In this document: positions 52,363 to 62,800 of the stretch, piece after piece
Layout: each line of letters starts with the position of its first letter
Position numbering within the stretch: the stretch's first letter is position 1
Source of the DNA: Collinsella aerofaciens
GTDB lineage: Bacteria > Actinomycetota > Coriobacteriia > Coriobacteriales > Coriobacteriaceae
DNA length: 64,000 bases
Direction: 5' to 3'
Assembly (NCBI GenBank): GCA_021639365.1
Contig: JAJXHK010000004.1
Location: 1-64,000, forward strand
Notes under the pieces: generated by a model
What the model was told of the DNA's origin: nothing
Databases searched by the model: none
What the model saw: the letters and a program-made list of their open reading frames with translations, nothing else
Translations under genes and position numbers: made by a program

Positions 52363-55300
52363 TTAGCGCCCGTCGCCGCCCAGCAGTGCCAGAACATCTT
52401 CGCGGGTAAACAGCGCCGACGAGATGCCGTCGCCGCCGAGCACGCTGTTGACCAGGTCGCGCTTGGACTCCTGCATCTGCATAATGCGTTCCTCGATCGT
52501 ATCCTTGGCGATGAGCTTGTACACGGTCACGGTATGTTGCTGGCCAATACGATGCGCGCGGTCGGTCGCTTGGTCCTGCGCCGCCACGTTCCACCACGGG
52601 TCGTAGTGGATGACCACGTCGGCCGCCGTCAGGTTAAGGCCCACGCCGCCCGCCTTGAGCGAAATCAAAAAGACCGGAACCTCGCCCGCTTGGAACTGCG
52701 CGACCATCTTGGCGCGGCTCTCCTTAGACGAAGCGCCCGTGAGCTTAAGAAAGGCGATGTCCTCCTTGGCCAAGCGCTTACCGATGATATCGAGCATACC
52801 CGTAAACTGGCTGAACAACAGGATGCGATGCCCGCCGTCGAGTGCGCCGTGCACGAGCTCCATACACGTATCGAGCTTGGCGCTCCCCGCCTTGTAATCC
52901 TCGTAGTGTAGACGCGGGTCGCAGCAGATCTGGCGCAGCTTGGTGAGCTCGGCGAGCACCTTGAGCTTGTCTTTCTTAAACTCCCCAGCCTCGCGGTGCT
53001 GCACCTGCTGGGCGATGCGGTCCTGGTTGGCCAGGTAGAGCTTGCGCTGCTCGCCGGTGAGCTGTGCCATGACGGTGTCCTCGATCTTTTCGGGCAGATC
53101 GGCCACCACGTCTTCCTTAACACGGCGCAGCACAAACGGCGACACGAGCGCCTGCAGGCGAGCGGCGCTGTCGCCCTCGGCGTGCTCGACCGGGCTTTCG
53201 AAGCGTTTTGCAAACGACTCGCGCGTGCCCAGCAGGCCCGGCATCAAAAAGTCGAAGATGCTCCAGAGCTCGGACAAGCGGTTTTCGATGGGCGTGCCCG
53301 TCAGGGCAAAGCGCACGCCGGCAGGCAGACGTTTGGCAGCCCGCGCCACCTGCGTGAGCGGGTTTTTAATGTACTGGGCCTCGTCGAGCACCACGCGGGC
53401 AAAGTCCTGCTCGACGTACTCGTCGATATCGCGCCGCATAAGGTCATACGACGTCACGACCACGTTATGCTCGGCCACGCCGGCAATCTGCACGCGGCGT
53501 TGAGCCTTGGTGCCCACGATGGCGCACACATCGAGCGACGGCGCAAAGCGCTCCAGCTCGGCAGTCCAGTTGTACACGAGTGAGGCCGGGCATACCACGA
53601 GCGTGGGCTTGGTGTCCCCCGCCTCCACGCGCGCCAGGATATGCGCGATCATCTGTAGCGTTTTGCCCAGACCCATGTCGTCGGCCAAGATACCGCCCAG
53701 ACCCAGGTGTTCGAGCGAGCCGAGCCACTGGTATCCGTCGACCTGGTAGCCGCGCATCGTTGCCTTGAGCGATGCCGGCACCGTAAAGTCCATCTTGCCG
53801 AGCGTGTCCAGGCGCTCGACGGTGCGGCGGAACGCGGCGTCGCGATCGGCCTCAAGCGCCGATGTGCGTGCGAGCATGCTATCGACAAATAGGGTGCTCG
53901 ATGCGGGAAGCAACACGCCGTCGAGCAGGTCGACGGCATCGACACCCAGATCTTCGGCAAGGCCAAACGCGGCGCGCGCTCCCTCATCCAGGCGCACAAT
54001 GTCGCCGGACGTCAGACGCGCAAACGTCTGGTGGCGCTTGTACGAGTCCAGATAGATGGCAAGATCTGCCGCCGAAAGCCCGCTCGCGCCCAGCTCAACA
54101 TCGAGTAGGTTGCTCTTGACGGTGGCACGCACCGAAAGCTTGGGCGCAGGGCGGACCGAGATCTGGCGCAGGCGGTCGCTGAGCATGACCTCGCCCAGCT
54201 CGGACAGGGCAGACAGGCCCTCGGTCAGCAAATGAAACAGGCTCTCGTCATCGCGTTCCTCAAACGCCAGGCCGCCCTCGTAAAAGTCGAAATACAGGGC
54301 CGCCGTGTCCATAACGCGAAACTCTGCCACCTCGTCGCGCGGCGGCACGCCGGGGCGCTGCTCTTCGAAGGGGCTGCCCGGAGCGCCCAGGCTAAAGAGA
54401 TCCGCCGACCAATCGCCGTAGGTAACCGTAATTTTGCAGGTCACGAGCCCATCGTCGACGCCGATTGCCATGGCAAAGCTCGGCTCGGGCGCCACGGTAT
54501 CGAGCGCGGCGGGCGCGGTAAGGTCGGTATAGTCGCGCAAAATGGGCAGCGCCATACGGCAGAACTCCCCCACCTGCTCGGCGGCAATATGGGCGGGCGT
54601 GCGGCACGGCAGCAAGCGTGACAAAAAAGGTGCGGCATGCTGAGCAAATGCAGCGTCGGTACGGCGCGCGCGGCGCGTGTCAACCAAGTAGGCGGCATCG
54701 CCCGACGCAAAGCAGTACATATCGGCGGGCAGGCGCAGGTCATAGCTACCACCAGCCGCCGGCGCGATTTTGGCGGCAAGGAGCGGCGGGCGCTTAGCCA
54801 GCGCCTCGTCCTCCCCTTCCGGAGGCACCTCAACCGCCACGTCATAGGTGCGATGCGTCGTCGTCCCCCGCGACCAGGCGGGCTCAAAGGAGATGGTCTG
54901 GCCGCGCAGCAGGTCCAGCACATATACGATGCTATGCTCGGACAGCGGCAACTGACGCTCGGCAACAAAACCGCCGCGGGCAAAGTCGTACGACGCCGAA
55001 CGCGAGCTTGTGATGTCATCGAGATAGGCAACTGTCGTCACAACAAGGTTGAGCAGCTTTGTCGACACGTCTTCGAAGGCTTCGGGCGTATGGACAAACG
55101 TGAGCTTCTTGCCGTACGAGAACGTGCCGCCGCGCACGTAGGCATCGGCCATGCCGTCGATGTCCTTGACCACGTAGGAGACCGATCCACAGCGAATGCG
55201 GAACTCGAGCGCCCAGCTAAAGCGGTCAGCGAACAGCGGATTGTAGTACGGCACCAACGAGGGCTCCAACGCCGCTTTGGGGGCGTCGGGATCAACGGCA

Positions 55301-55827
55301 CCGGCAAGCTTGCGGCGCATGCTCGCCAGCTCATCCATGCGCGCGTCCGAAAGATCGGAAAGCGCCGCCACAAGGCTCGGGCTCGTGGGGACGGGCGCCG
55401 GGAAGGGAAAGTTGGGGTTGACGGCCGGCGCGGCGGACGCGGCGCGCGCGGGCTGTTTCGACTGCGCCGTAAACGTGCGAACCGGCGTGCGCAAACCTTC
55501 GACGGGCTCGGCGCCGCTGGCATCCAAATACGCCAGCGCCGTGGCAATAGCGTGCTTACACATACCGGGATAGCGGTATGCGGCGGGGCAGTCGCAGTCG
55601 TAGTCGATAACCTCGTGCTCGTCCATGTCGAGCGCCACGTGCGTCTTGTACAGGTCACCGCGCGAGCCGCGCACCGTGCCCTCGACCGTCACGTTTTTGG
55701 AGAAGCGCGAGCCGCTGTCCTCGATCGACAGCACGGCACCGTTGAGCATGAGCGAACGCCCCTTCATAAAGGTGCCGCTCAACGCCGCCTCTTTGCGAAG
55801 CGCCTGCACAAACGTCCCCTGCGCCAT
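52363..55827 (-). CDS. SWIM zinc finger SNF2-family helicase
   Basis: A 1154-residue protein. An N-terminal SWIM zinc finger (CDCPAAYRYPGMCKH, near residue 82) is followed by about 500 residues of beta-rich, poorly conserved sequence, then the SNF2 ATPase: DDMGLGKTLQM (Walker A/motif I), CPASLVYNW (Ia), DEAQYIKN (II), LTGTPIENRL (III), LFSQFTGMLDIIG (IV), SLKAGGVGLNLTAADVVIHYDPWWNVAAQDQATDRAHRIGQ-type motifs V-VI (given here as VGLNLTAAD and DRAHRIGQ). The protein should translocate on duplex DNA; its partners are unknown. The ATG at 55827 has GGAGG five bases upstream and lies 28 bases after dnaE, so they are probably co-transcribed. Confidence 0.92.
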   Translation of the reverse strand: MAQGTFVQALRKEAALSGTFMKGRSLMLNGAVLSIEDSGSRFSKNVTVEGTVRGSRGDLYKTHVALDMDEHEVIDYDCDCPAAYRYPGMCKHAIATALAYLDASGAEPVEGLRTPVRTFTAQSKQPARAASAAPAVNPNFPFPAPVPTSPSLVAALSDLSDARMDELASMRRKLAGAVDPDAPKAALEPSLVPYYNPLFADRFSWALEFRIRCGSVSYVVKDIDGMADAYVRGGTFSYGKKLTFVHTPEAFEDVSTKLLNLVVTTVAYLDDITSSRSASYDFARGGFVAERQLPLSEHSIVYVLDLLRGQTISFEPAWSRGTTTHRTYDVAVEVPPEGEDEALAKRPPLLAAKIAPAAGGSYDLRLPADMYCFASGDAAYLVDTRRARRTDAAFAQHAAPFLSRLLPCRTPAHIAAEQVGEFCRMALPILRDYTDLTAPAALDTVAPEPSFAMAIGVDDGLVTCKITVTYGDWSADLFSLGAPGSPFEEQRPGVPPRDEVAEFRVMDTAALYFDFYEGGLAFEERDDESLFHLLTEGLSALSELGEVMLSDRLRQISVRPAPKLSVRATVKSNLLDVELGASGLSAADLAIYLDSYKRHQTFARLTSGDIVRLDEGARAAFGLAEDLGVDAVDLLDGVLLPASSTLFVDSMLARTSALEADRDAAFRRTVERLDTLGKMDFTVPASLKATMRGYQVDGYQWLGSLEHLGLGGILADDMGLGKTLQMIAHILARVEAGDTKPTLVVCPASLVYNWTAELERFAPSLDVCAIVGTKAQRRVQIAGVAEHNVVVTSYDLMRRDIDEYVEQDFARVVLDEAQYIKNPLTQVARAAKRLPAGVRFALTGTPIENRLSELWSIFDFLMPGLLGTRESFAKRFESPVEHAEGDSAARLQALVSPFVLRRVKEDVVADLPEKIEDTVMAQLTGEQRKLYLANQDRIAQQVQHREAGEFKKDKLKVLAELTKLRQICCDPRLHYEDYKAGSAKLDTCMELVHGALDGGHRILLFSQFTGMLDIIGKRLAKEDIAFLKLTGASSKESRAKMVAQFQAGEVPVFLISLKAGGVGLNLTAADVVIHYDPWWNVAAQDQATDRAHRIGQQHTVTVYKLIAKDTIEERIMQMQESKRDLVNSVLGGDGISSALFTREDVLALLGGDGR

Positions 55828-55855
55828 CACTTCCTCCAATCTCACCCGGGGTAGC

Positions 55856-58800
55856 TTAGATCACCGTCACGCGACCCTGGTTACCCACAATGGCCTTGGC
55901 CTCGGCCAGCAGCGGAATCGAACGCGCGTTGACCTTGGCAGGTACCTCGGCACGCAGCACGCGCCCGTCCACCTGCTCGATAAAGATCTCCACGCGGTCG
56001 CCGCCCGGGTTAGCGGTGAGCACCGTGGCCAGGCGCGCCATATTGCCCTGGCTAAAGCGGCTGTTGGGCACCATGACCTCAAATACCTTGGGCTTGTTGT
56101 TCTCCTCGTTGAGCTCGAGCGGCACAATCTCCTGCGCGATGATCTGGTCGCCGCGGTCCGAGCGCTCAAGTTTGCCCTTGATGCGCACAAAGGCGTCGGA
56201 CAGCTGCGCGCCGGTCTCGGGATCGACCTCGCCGTACAGGTACCCCTCGGCCTCCTTGTAGGTCTTGGGGAACACCACGACCGTGGCCTCGCCTTCCATG
56301 TCCTCGAGCTGCACGATGCCCATGGGGTCACCGTTTTTGGTCACGCGCTTGGACACGCTCGAGACCATGCCGGCCCACCACAGCGCCTTACCCTCGGGAA
56401 TCTCCTGGTTGATGGTGCCGCCCGTAGGATTCTGAACTTCGTAGCCGGTGTCGATCTGCGAGAACGAAAAGTCGCGCGCCTTGGCTAGCGCATACTCAAA
56501 CGGGCGCAGCGGGTGGTCCGAGACATAGATGCCCAGAACCTCCTTCTCCTGGCTCAGCTTAAGGTGGCGGTCCCATTCCTGGCCGTCCGGATCGGGCACG
56601 CTGACCTCGAAGCCCGAGCCCTCAACGTCGCCAAACATATCGAAGAACGAGGTCTGGCCGCTCGCGCGGTCCTTCTGGCGCTTTACCGCGGCGTCGATGA
56701 TGTTCTCGGGGTTGTTCTTGTCCACAAAGTGCATCATCTGGCGGCGCGGATACCCCGTGGAGTCGAAGGCGCCTGCCTTGATGAGCGATTCGATCACGCG
56801 GCGGTTGGCCTGGCTCGAGTCCACGCGCTCGACAAAGTCGTGCAGCGTCTTAAACGGACCGCCCGCCTCGCGCTCGGCGATAATCGCCTGCGCCACGCCG
56901 GTACCCACGCCGCGGATGCCGGCCAGACCAAAGCGCACGCCCTCCTTGGTAGCCGTGAACTCGGTACCGGACTCGTTGACATCTGGCGACAGCACGGGGA
57001 TGCCGTCGTGACGGCACGCCGAGACGTAGTGCACGATCTTGTCGGTCTTACCCGTATAGGACGTCAGAACGGCCGCCATGTACTCGTGCGGATAGTGCGC
57101 CTTGAGCCACGCCGTCTGCATAACCAGAATGGCGTAGCCGGCGGAGTGCGACTTGTTGAAGGCGTAGGATGCGAACTCGAGAACATCGTCCCAAATCTTC
57201 TGGGCGACCTCGCGCGTGTAGTTGTTCTTGATAGCGCCGTTCATCCAGTGGTCGTAGGTGGTCTCGTCCGAGCCATCCTCCCAGTGGAGCACCGTCGACG
57301 TGAGCAGCTTAATCTTTTTCTTAGCCACGGGCTTACGGATACGCGAGTCCGATTCGCCCTTGGAGAAGCCACACATCTCGACGGAGATGAGCATAACCTG
57401 CTCCTGGTAGACCATAGTGCCGTAAGTTTCGCCCAGGATGTCGTCCAGGCGGTCGTCGTAGGAAACCGCCGGCTCCTTGCCGTTCATGCGGTTGATGTAG
57501 GACGAAACCATGCCGGCGCCCAGCGGGCCCGGGCGGTACAGGGCGATCAATGCTACGACGTGCTTGTACTCGGTGGGCTTCATGTTCTTGATCGTGGCCG
57601 TCATGCCGGCGGACTCGACCTGGAAGACGCCGGCGGTATGGCCGGAGCCCATGAGCTTAAAGATCTCGGGGTCGTCAAAGGGGATCTCTTCCTCTTTGAT
57701 GTCGATGCCGAAGTTCTTTTTGATGTTTGCCTTGGCCTTAGAGATAACCGTCAGCGTGCGCAGGCCCAAGAAGTCCATCTTGAGCAGGCCCATGTCGGCA
57801 ACGGTATGACCCTCGTACTGGGTAATCTCGACGCCGCCCTTGGTGTCGAGTTTGGTGGGCACGTGCTCGTTGACGGGGTCGCGGCAGATCAGAACGGCGC
57901 ACGCGTGCACGCCCTCGCCACGGGTGAGGCCCTCGATCGAGAGCGCCGTGTCGATGATGCGGCGGGCGTCGTCATCCTTTTTATAGGCCTCGGCAAAGTC
58001 GGGGTTAAACAGATCCTCTTTGCCGGGTTGCTTGTCGAGCACCTGCTTGAGTTTGACCTTGGGGTCGCTCGAGACCATCTTGGACAGGCGCTGGCCCATG
58101 TAGACCGGGTAGTCCAGGACGCGCGCGGCGTCGTTGATGGCCTGTTTGGCCTTAATGGTCGAGTAGGTGATGACGTGGGTGACCTTCTCGGGGCCGTAAA
58201 GCTGGCGAACGTGCTCCACGACCTCGAGGCGCCGCTCATCGTCGAAGTCCATATCGATATCGGGCATCTCGGTACGCTGCGGGGACAGGAACCTCTCGAA
58301 CATCAGGCCGTTCTCGAGCGGGTCGAACGCGGTGATGTTCATGGCGTAGGCGACGATAGCGCCGGCGGCCGAGCCACGGCCGGGGCCGACGCCGATGCCG
58401 TTGTCCTTGGCCCATTGCACGTACTCGGCGACGATGAGGAAGTAGGCGGCAAAGCCCTTGTCGCAAATGACCTTGTATTCGTACTCAAAGCGCTCTTTGA
58501 TGTTGACGCCACCGATCTCGCGCGTGGCCCAGTCGTCACCATAGTGCTGGCGCAGGCCCTTCTCGCACTCGCGGCGGAACTGGCTCTCGTGTGTCTCGCC
58601 GGGGTCGAGCAGCGGGAAGCGCGGCAGGATGATGGAGTCCCAGTCCAGCTCTACGTAGCACTTGTCGGCGATCTCGAGCGTGTTGTCGCAGGCCTCGGGG
58701 CAATACGGGAACATCGCCCGCATCTCCTCCTCGGTCTTCATATAAAACTCCGAGCCGGTCATGCGCATGCGGTTGGGGTCGTCGACCTTGGCGTTCATAC

Positions 58801-59659
58801 CGATGCACATGATGACGTCCTGCACCGGCGCGTCCTCGCGGCGCAGGTAGTGGAAGTCGTTGGTGGCAATGACCTTGACGCCCACCTGCTTGGCGATATC
58901 GATGAGCGTGCGGTCCATCTGCTCGTCGGTCAGGCCGTTGTCGGTGGTAATGCCGTGTTCCTGGATCTCGATGTAGAAGTCGCCGGGGTCAAAGGTATCG
59001 CGGAAGGTCTCGGCCCACTTGATGGCGCCTTCCATGTCGCCGCGGTCGATGTACTTGGGGATGATGCCCGCGATGCAGGCGCTCGTGCAGATCATGCCCT
59101 TGGCGTGGCGGCGCAGGTTGTCGAGCGTCACACGCGGCTTGTAGTAAAAGCCCTGCACGGCGGCCTCGGAGACCGTCTGCATCAGGTTGACGTAGCCCTC
59201 CTGGTCCTTGGCCAGAAGGATCATGTGGTAGAGCTCGGGCTTATGGTCGCGGGCGAGCGTCTCGTCCGGCGTAAAGTAGACCTCGCAGCCAAAGATGGGC
59301 TTGATGACCAGCGGCGGCTTGAGCTCGTCGATATTGCCTTTCTCGTCCCACATGGCCATGTCCTTCACATACTGGGCATGCTCGCGCGGGTTTTCCTCGG
59401 GATCGGGCTCCGCCAGCTCGTCGCGGCGGTCCTTTTCCAAGAAGGCCTTGTCGTGACTCCAAGTTTTGTACTCGGGTGTGTTGTGGTTGACGGCGTCGCA
59501 GGCCAGCGCCAGGTCGGGCACGCCATACATGTAGCCGTGGTCGGTAATGGCGACGGCGGGCATGCCCAGCTCTACGGCGCGGTTGACCATATCCTGGATA
59601 CGGGTTGCGCCGTCGAGCATGGAGAAGACGGTGTGGTTGTGCAGATGGACGAATGCCAT
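55856..59659 (-). CDS. dnaE: DNA polymerase III subunit alpha
   Basis: The 1267-residue replicative polymerase. The N-terminal PHP domain begins HLHNHTVFSMLDG and has AITDHGYM; the palm has the catalytic aspartates in PDIDMDFDDERR; the conserved YSTIKAKQAIND and the EGVHACAVL segment follow; near the end are helix-hairpin-helix (ANRRVIESLIKAGAFD) and OB-fold parts. It is about 100 residues longer than E. coli DnaE; much of the excess is an Asp/Glu-rich insertion around residues 60-110 of the PHP domain. The start has CGGAG nine bases upstream. Upstream lies hairpin copy 3 and addA on the same strand. Confidence 0.97.
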   Translation of the reverse strand: MAFVHLHNHTVFSMLDGATRIQDMVNRAVELGMPAVAITDHGYMYGVPDLALACDAVNHNTPEYKTWSHDKAFLEKDRRDELAEPDPEENPREHAQYVKDMAMWDEKGNIDELKPPLVIKPIFGCEVYFTPDETLARDHKPELYHMILLAKDQEGYVNLMQTVSEAAVQGFYYKPRVTLDNLRRHAKGMICTSACIAGIIPKYIDRGDMEGAIKWAETFRDTFDPGDFYIEIQEHGITTDNGLTDEQMDRTLIDIAKQVGVKVIATNDFHYLRREDAPVQDVIMCIGMNAKVDDPNRMRMTGSEFYMKTEEEMRAMFPYCPEACDNTLEIADKCYVELDWDSIILPRFPLLDPGETHESQFRRECEKGLRQHYGDDWATREIGGVNIKERFEYEYKVICDKGFAAYFLIVAEYVQWAKDNGIGVGPGRGSAAGAIVAYAMNITAFDPLENGLMFERFLSPQRTEMPDIDMDFDDERRLEVVEHVRQLYGPEKVTHVITYSTIKAKQAINDAARVLDYPVYMGQRLSKMVSSDPKVKLKQVLDKQPGKEDLFNPDFAEAYKKDDDARRIIDTALSIEGLTRGEGVHACAVLICRDPVNEHVPTKLDTKGGVEITQYEGHTVADMGLLKMDFLGLRTLTVISKAKANIKKNFGIDIKEEEIPFDDPEIFKLMGSGHTAGVFQVESAGMTATIKNMKPTEYKHVVALIALYRPGPLGAGMVSSYINRMNGKEPAVSYDDRLDDILGETYGTMVYQEQVMLISVEMCGFSKGESDSRIRKPVAKKKIKLLTSTVLHWEDGSDETTYDHWMNGAIKNNYTREVAQKIWDDVLEFASYAFNKSHSAGYAILVMQTAWLKAHYPHEYMAAVLTSYTGKTDKIVHYVSACRHDGIPVLSPDVNESGTEFTATKEGVRFGLAGIRGVGTGVAQAIIAEREAGGPFKTLHDFVERVDSSQANRRVIESLIKAGAFDSTGYPRRQMMHFVDKNNPENIIDAAVKRQKDRASGQTSFFDMFGDVEGSGFEVSVPDPDGQEWDRHLKLSQEKEVLGIYVSDHPLRPFEYALAKARDFSFSQIDTGYEVQNPTGGTINQEIPEGKALWWAGMVSSVSKRVTKNGDPMGIVQLEDMEGEATVVVFPKTYKEAEGYLYGEVDPETGAQLSDAFVRIKGKLERSDRGDQIIAQEIVPLELNEENNKPKVFEVMVPNSRFSQGNMARLATVLTANPGGDRVEIFIEQVDGRVLRAEVPAKVNARSIPLLAEAKAIVGNQGRVTVI

Positions 59660-59757
59660 GTGATGAGCTCCGATGCGGGTTCGTGTTCTGACTGAACGAT
59701 TTTACCGCACGGCGCGGACGGCACCCGAACCTAGCCAAACCCACACGGCTCCTATTG

Positions 59758-59824
59758 AGTTGCGGTGAAATACGGACTGTTTGGCGGCTTTTTTGGCCAA
59801 AACAGTCCGTATTCCACCGCAAGT
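59758..59824. repeat. TTGCGGTGAAATA hairpin element, copy 3
   Basis: Arms 59758-59780 and 59802-59824 pair with the same A/C mismatch as copies 1 and 2; the inner stem is CGGACTG/CAGTCCG. The loop has TTTGGCGGC and GGCCAAAA. It lies ten bases after the addA stop codon on the minus strand. Confidence 0.85.
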
Positions 59825-59833
59825 TATTGAGGG

Positions 59834-62800
59834 CTAGAAGTTGTAGGTGACCACTTGGGGTTCGGCGGGTTCGACGAAGATGGTTGGATCCGGCTGCTCC
59901 ACGCGGACGAACTTGACGGTCACGGCCTCAAAGCCCGCCTTGTGCAACACATCAGCGTAGACGCGCGCCTGCAGGGCGTGCTTCTCCTGCAGCTGTTCCG
60001 GCGTCTCGTCCGGTGTGCCGCCCGTCTTGTAGTCGATGACCAGCGCGCGTGACGAATCGGCCGGGTCGGTGGCCAGTGCATCGATGGCGCCCTCGGCATA
60101 GGCACCGTAGCGAGCGATGTCCTCGTCCTCGCAGCCCAGCGAAAAGAACGGCACCTCGGCGCGAACGCACGGCCACGCGAGCAGGTCGGCACGAACAGCC
60201 GACTTGAGCCAGCGGTCCAGGGCAACGTCGAAGCGCTCGCGCTGCTCCGGCGTCAGGCGCCACAGGCGAGCCAGGGCGTCGGCACGCTCAGCGGGCAGCT
60301 CATCGGCACCCATCTCGATCAACCACTGGCAGGCGGCGTGGAACGCCGAGCCCAGCGCCATGGGGTTGCCGGCAGGCTCAACGGCGGCCACGTCTGCATC
60401 CGTCATCTCGGAACCATCCGACTCCGCATCATCGCCGGCCTCGTCCATGGGCACGTGTGCCTCGGCGGCACGGTCCTCGGACTCGGCATGCAGCGCCGCG
60501 GCAATCGACGAATAGCTGTACGAATCACGTGCCGGAAACGGACACGTGCCCATGCGCACGCCCGCCGCCTGGGGATATACGAGTTCAAACGAATCGGACT
60601 TGGGGTCGGCAGGACCGGGCGCAGTTGAGTGCGCAGCATTATCGTCGACATCGGTATCGCCGCGGACAAGCCTGCCCTCGGCATCCAGTGAAGCATTGGC
60701 CTCAAACGCCTGCTCGCCAAAGGAAAAGCCCGAAAGCGAAATGAGCTCGTAATCGCCCGGCTGGGAGTTGTCGAACACCAGACAGTCGGCATCGAGCTGC
60801 GGCATGTCCAGAGCGTCGGTCGGCAAAATACGGCGCAGCACGTCGTAGGTCAGATCGGTCTCGACGTCGAAGGTCGGCGCCGTCACCTTGCCACGGCTCA
60901 CGCCGGCATCCATCGCCAAGATCACCAGCTCGCGCGCACGCGTCATGGCCACATAGAGCAAACGAGCCCGCTCCTCGAGCGAGAGCTGCAGGTCGTCGTT
61001 GCGCAGGCGAGCAAATGCCTCGGCGGGAGAACCCGTCGCACAGACGTCCTCCATGAGCTCCGGCGGCAGCCACAACGACGTGCCCTTACCCTTAAACGCA
61101 TGCTCAAACTGCTTTTTGACGTCATCGCCCTTTACGAACGTACCGTCGGCGAGCTTAACGCCGTCGAAGCGTGCCGGCAGAGCCACGACCTGCGCTCCGC
61201 CCTCGACGCGACCCATCTGTGCCGCACCCGAGGACTTACGCACGCCAAAGCACTCGGCAACCGCTACGACCGGATACTCCAGACCCTTGGACGCATGCAC
61301 CGTCATGATGCGCACCGCGCCGTCGCCCTCCTCGTTGAGCGCGCCCGGGGCCTCCTTGCCCGCCAAGAAGCGGTCGAAGGCGAGCGCGATGGAGCGCGGA
61401 GAATTGCCGAGCTCGGCCTCTGCCTCGGCCACGGCGTCGAGCGCCTTGAGCACGTTGGCGGCGATGGCCTTGCCCTCGGGACCGCGCTGCGCCAGACGCA
61501 CGAACCAGCCCGAAGCATTGACCACGTCGCGCGCGATGGCGGCGAACGAATCGCGACCCACACGACGAAGCGCATACCGCAACACCTCGCGGGCGCGCGT
61601 CACGAGCGGCAGGTCTTGCAGGCCCGGCACATCGGAATCGCTCATGATGCCCGCATCGATGTTGCGGCGCGAGGTCTCCCCCGTCTGGTCGTCAAGCTTG
61701 GTCGCCAGCGCCAGGAACTCCTGGGCGCCGAGTGCAAACATCGGCGAGGCGAGCAGTGGCATAAGGCCCTGCGCCGTATCGGCCGGATTGGCGAGTGCGC
61801 AGACCAGGGCACGCACCGTCTGCACCTCGGCTGCCTGGGCAAAGACCGAGCCGCCTGCGATCACGCAGTCGAGCCCCTGGTCGCGGAAGGCCTGCGCATA
61901 GACATCGGCGTTGGTCATGCGGCCCAGCAGCAGGACCATGCTGCCCTGGGGCTGGCCCGCTTTAACGAGTGCTTGGAATCGCTCCGCAATCGCACGAGCT
62001 TTCGCCTGCGTTCGCTCCTGCATGCTGCCGCCGGCAACAAAGAGGGCCTGGCGACGCGAGGCGTCTGCCACCAGCGTGTCCTTGCGGCCGTCGCTCGCCT
62101 CAAGATCCAAAAAGCCCTGCATCAGGCCGCCGTCGTCGCCATCAAAGACGCGGGCCACATAGCGCAGCACCTCGTCGTGGCTGCGGAAGTTGCGCACGAG
62201 CTTGACGAGCTCGCCAGTAGGGGCGTCGGCCACGGCAGTCGCCTCGGGCGCGGCAGACGAGCCCACCTTGCGCTCCTGGCGACGGAACACCTCGACCTCG
62301 GCACCACGGAAGCGATAAATCGACTGCTGCGCATCGCCCACGGTACACAGCGCACGCTCCCCCGCACCCGTCAGATAGCGAATCAAATCGACCTGCATCT
62401 GGTCGGTATCCTGGAACTCGTCGATCATGACCATCTTAAAGCGGCCCTCGTATGCCGCTCGGATGGCCGGGTAATCGCGCAGGGCCTCGTAGGCCATGCG
62501 CAGCAGGTCGTTATTATCGAGGGCGGACTGGGCAGCCTTCAGCGCGCGATACTCGGCCTCGACGGAACGGGCCAGGCCCACCAGCGCATCGAGCGCCGGG
62601 CCGCCGCAGGCAAGTACGATATTGACAAACGCATCGGCGGCCTCGGCCTTGAGCAGCTCGACCTGCTCCTTAGGGAATGCTTTGCTCGCGCGCGGCATGG
62701 TGCATGACATCATGAGTCGCGCCGCATCGACCATGGTCTTGTCGCTCGCCTCGAACGCGTCGATGGCATCGAGCGCCGCCTGCGCCTTCTCGGTCGAGGC

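Noticed and set aside
56513..59695. Open frame of about 1060 codons antisense to dnaE
   Set aside because: High-GC genes often leave long antisense frames. The product is low in recognisable motifs, lacks a ribosome binding site and mirrors the codon bias of dnaE. The same applies to long antisense frames over the metRS/methyltransferase genes (16334-19540) and the DUF4430 gene (26423-30052).
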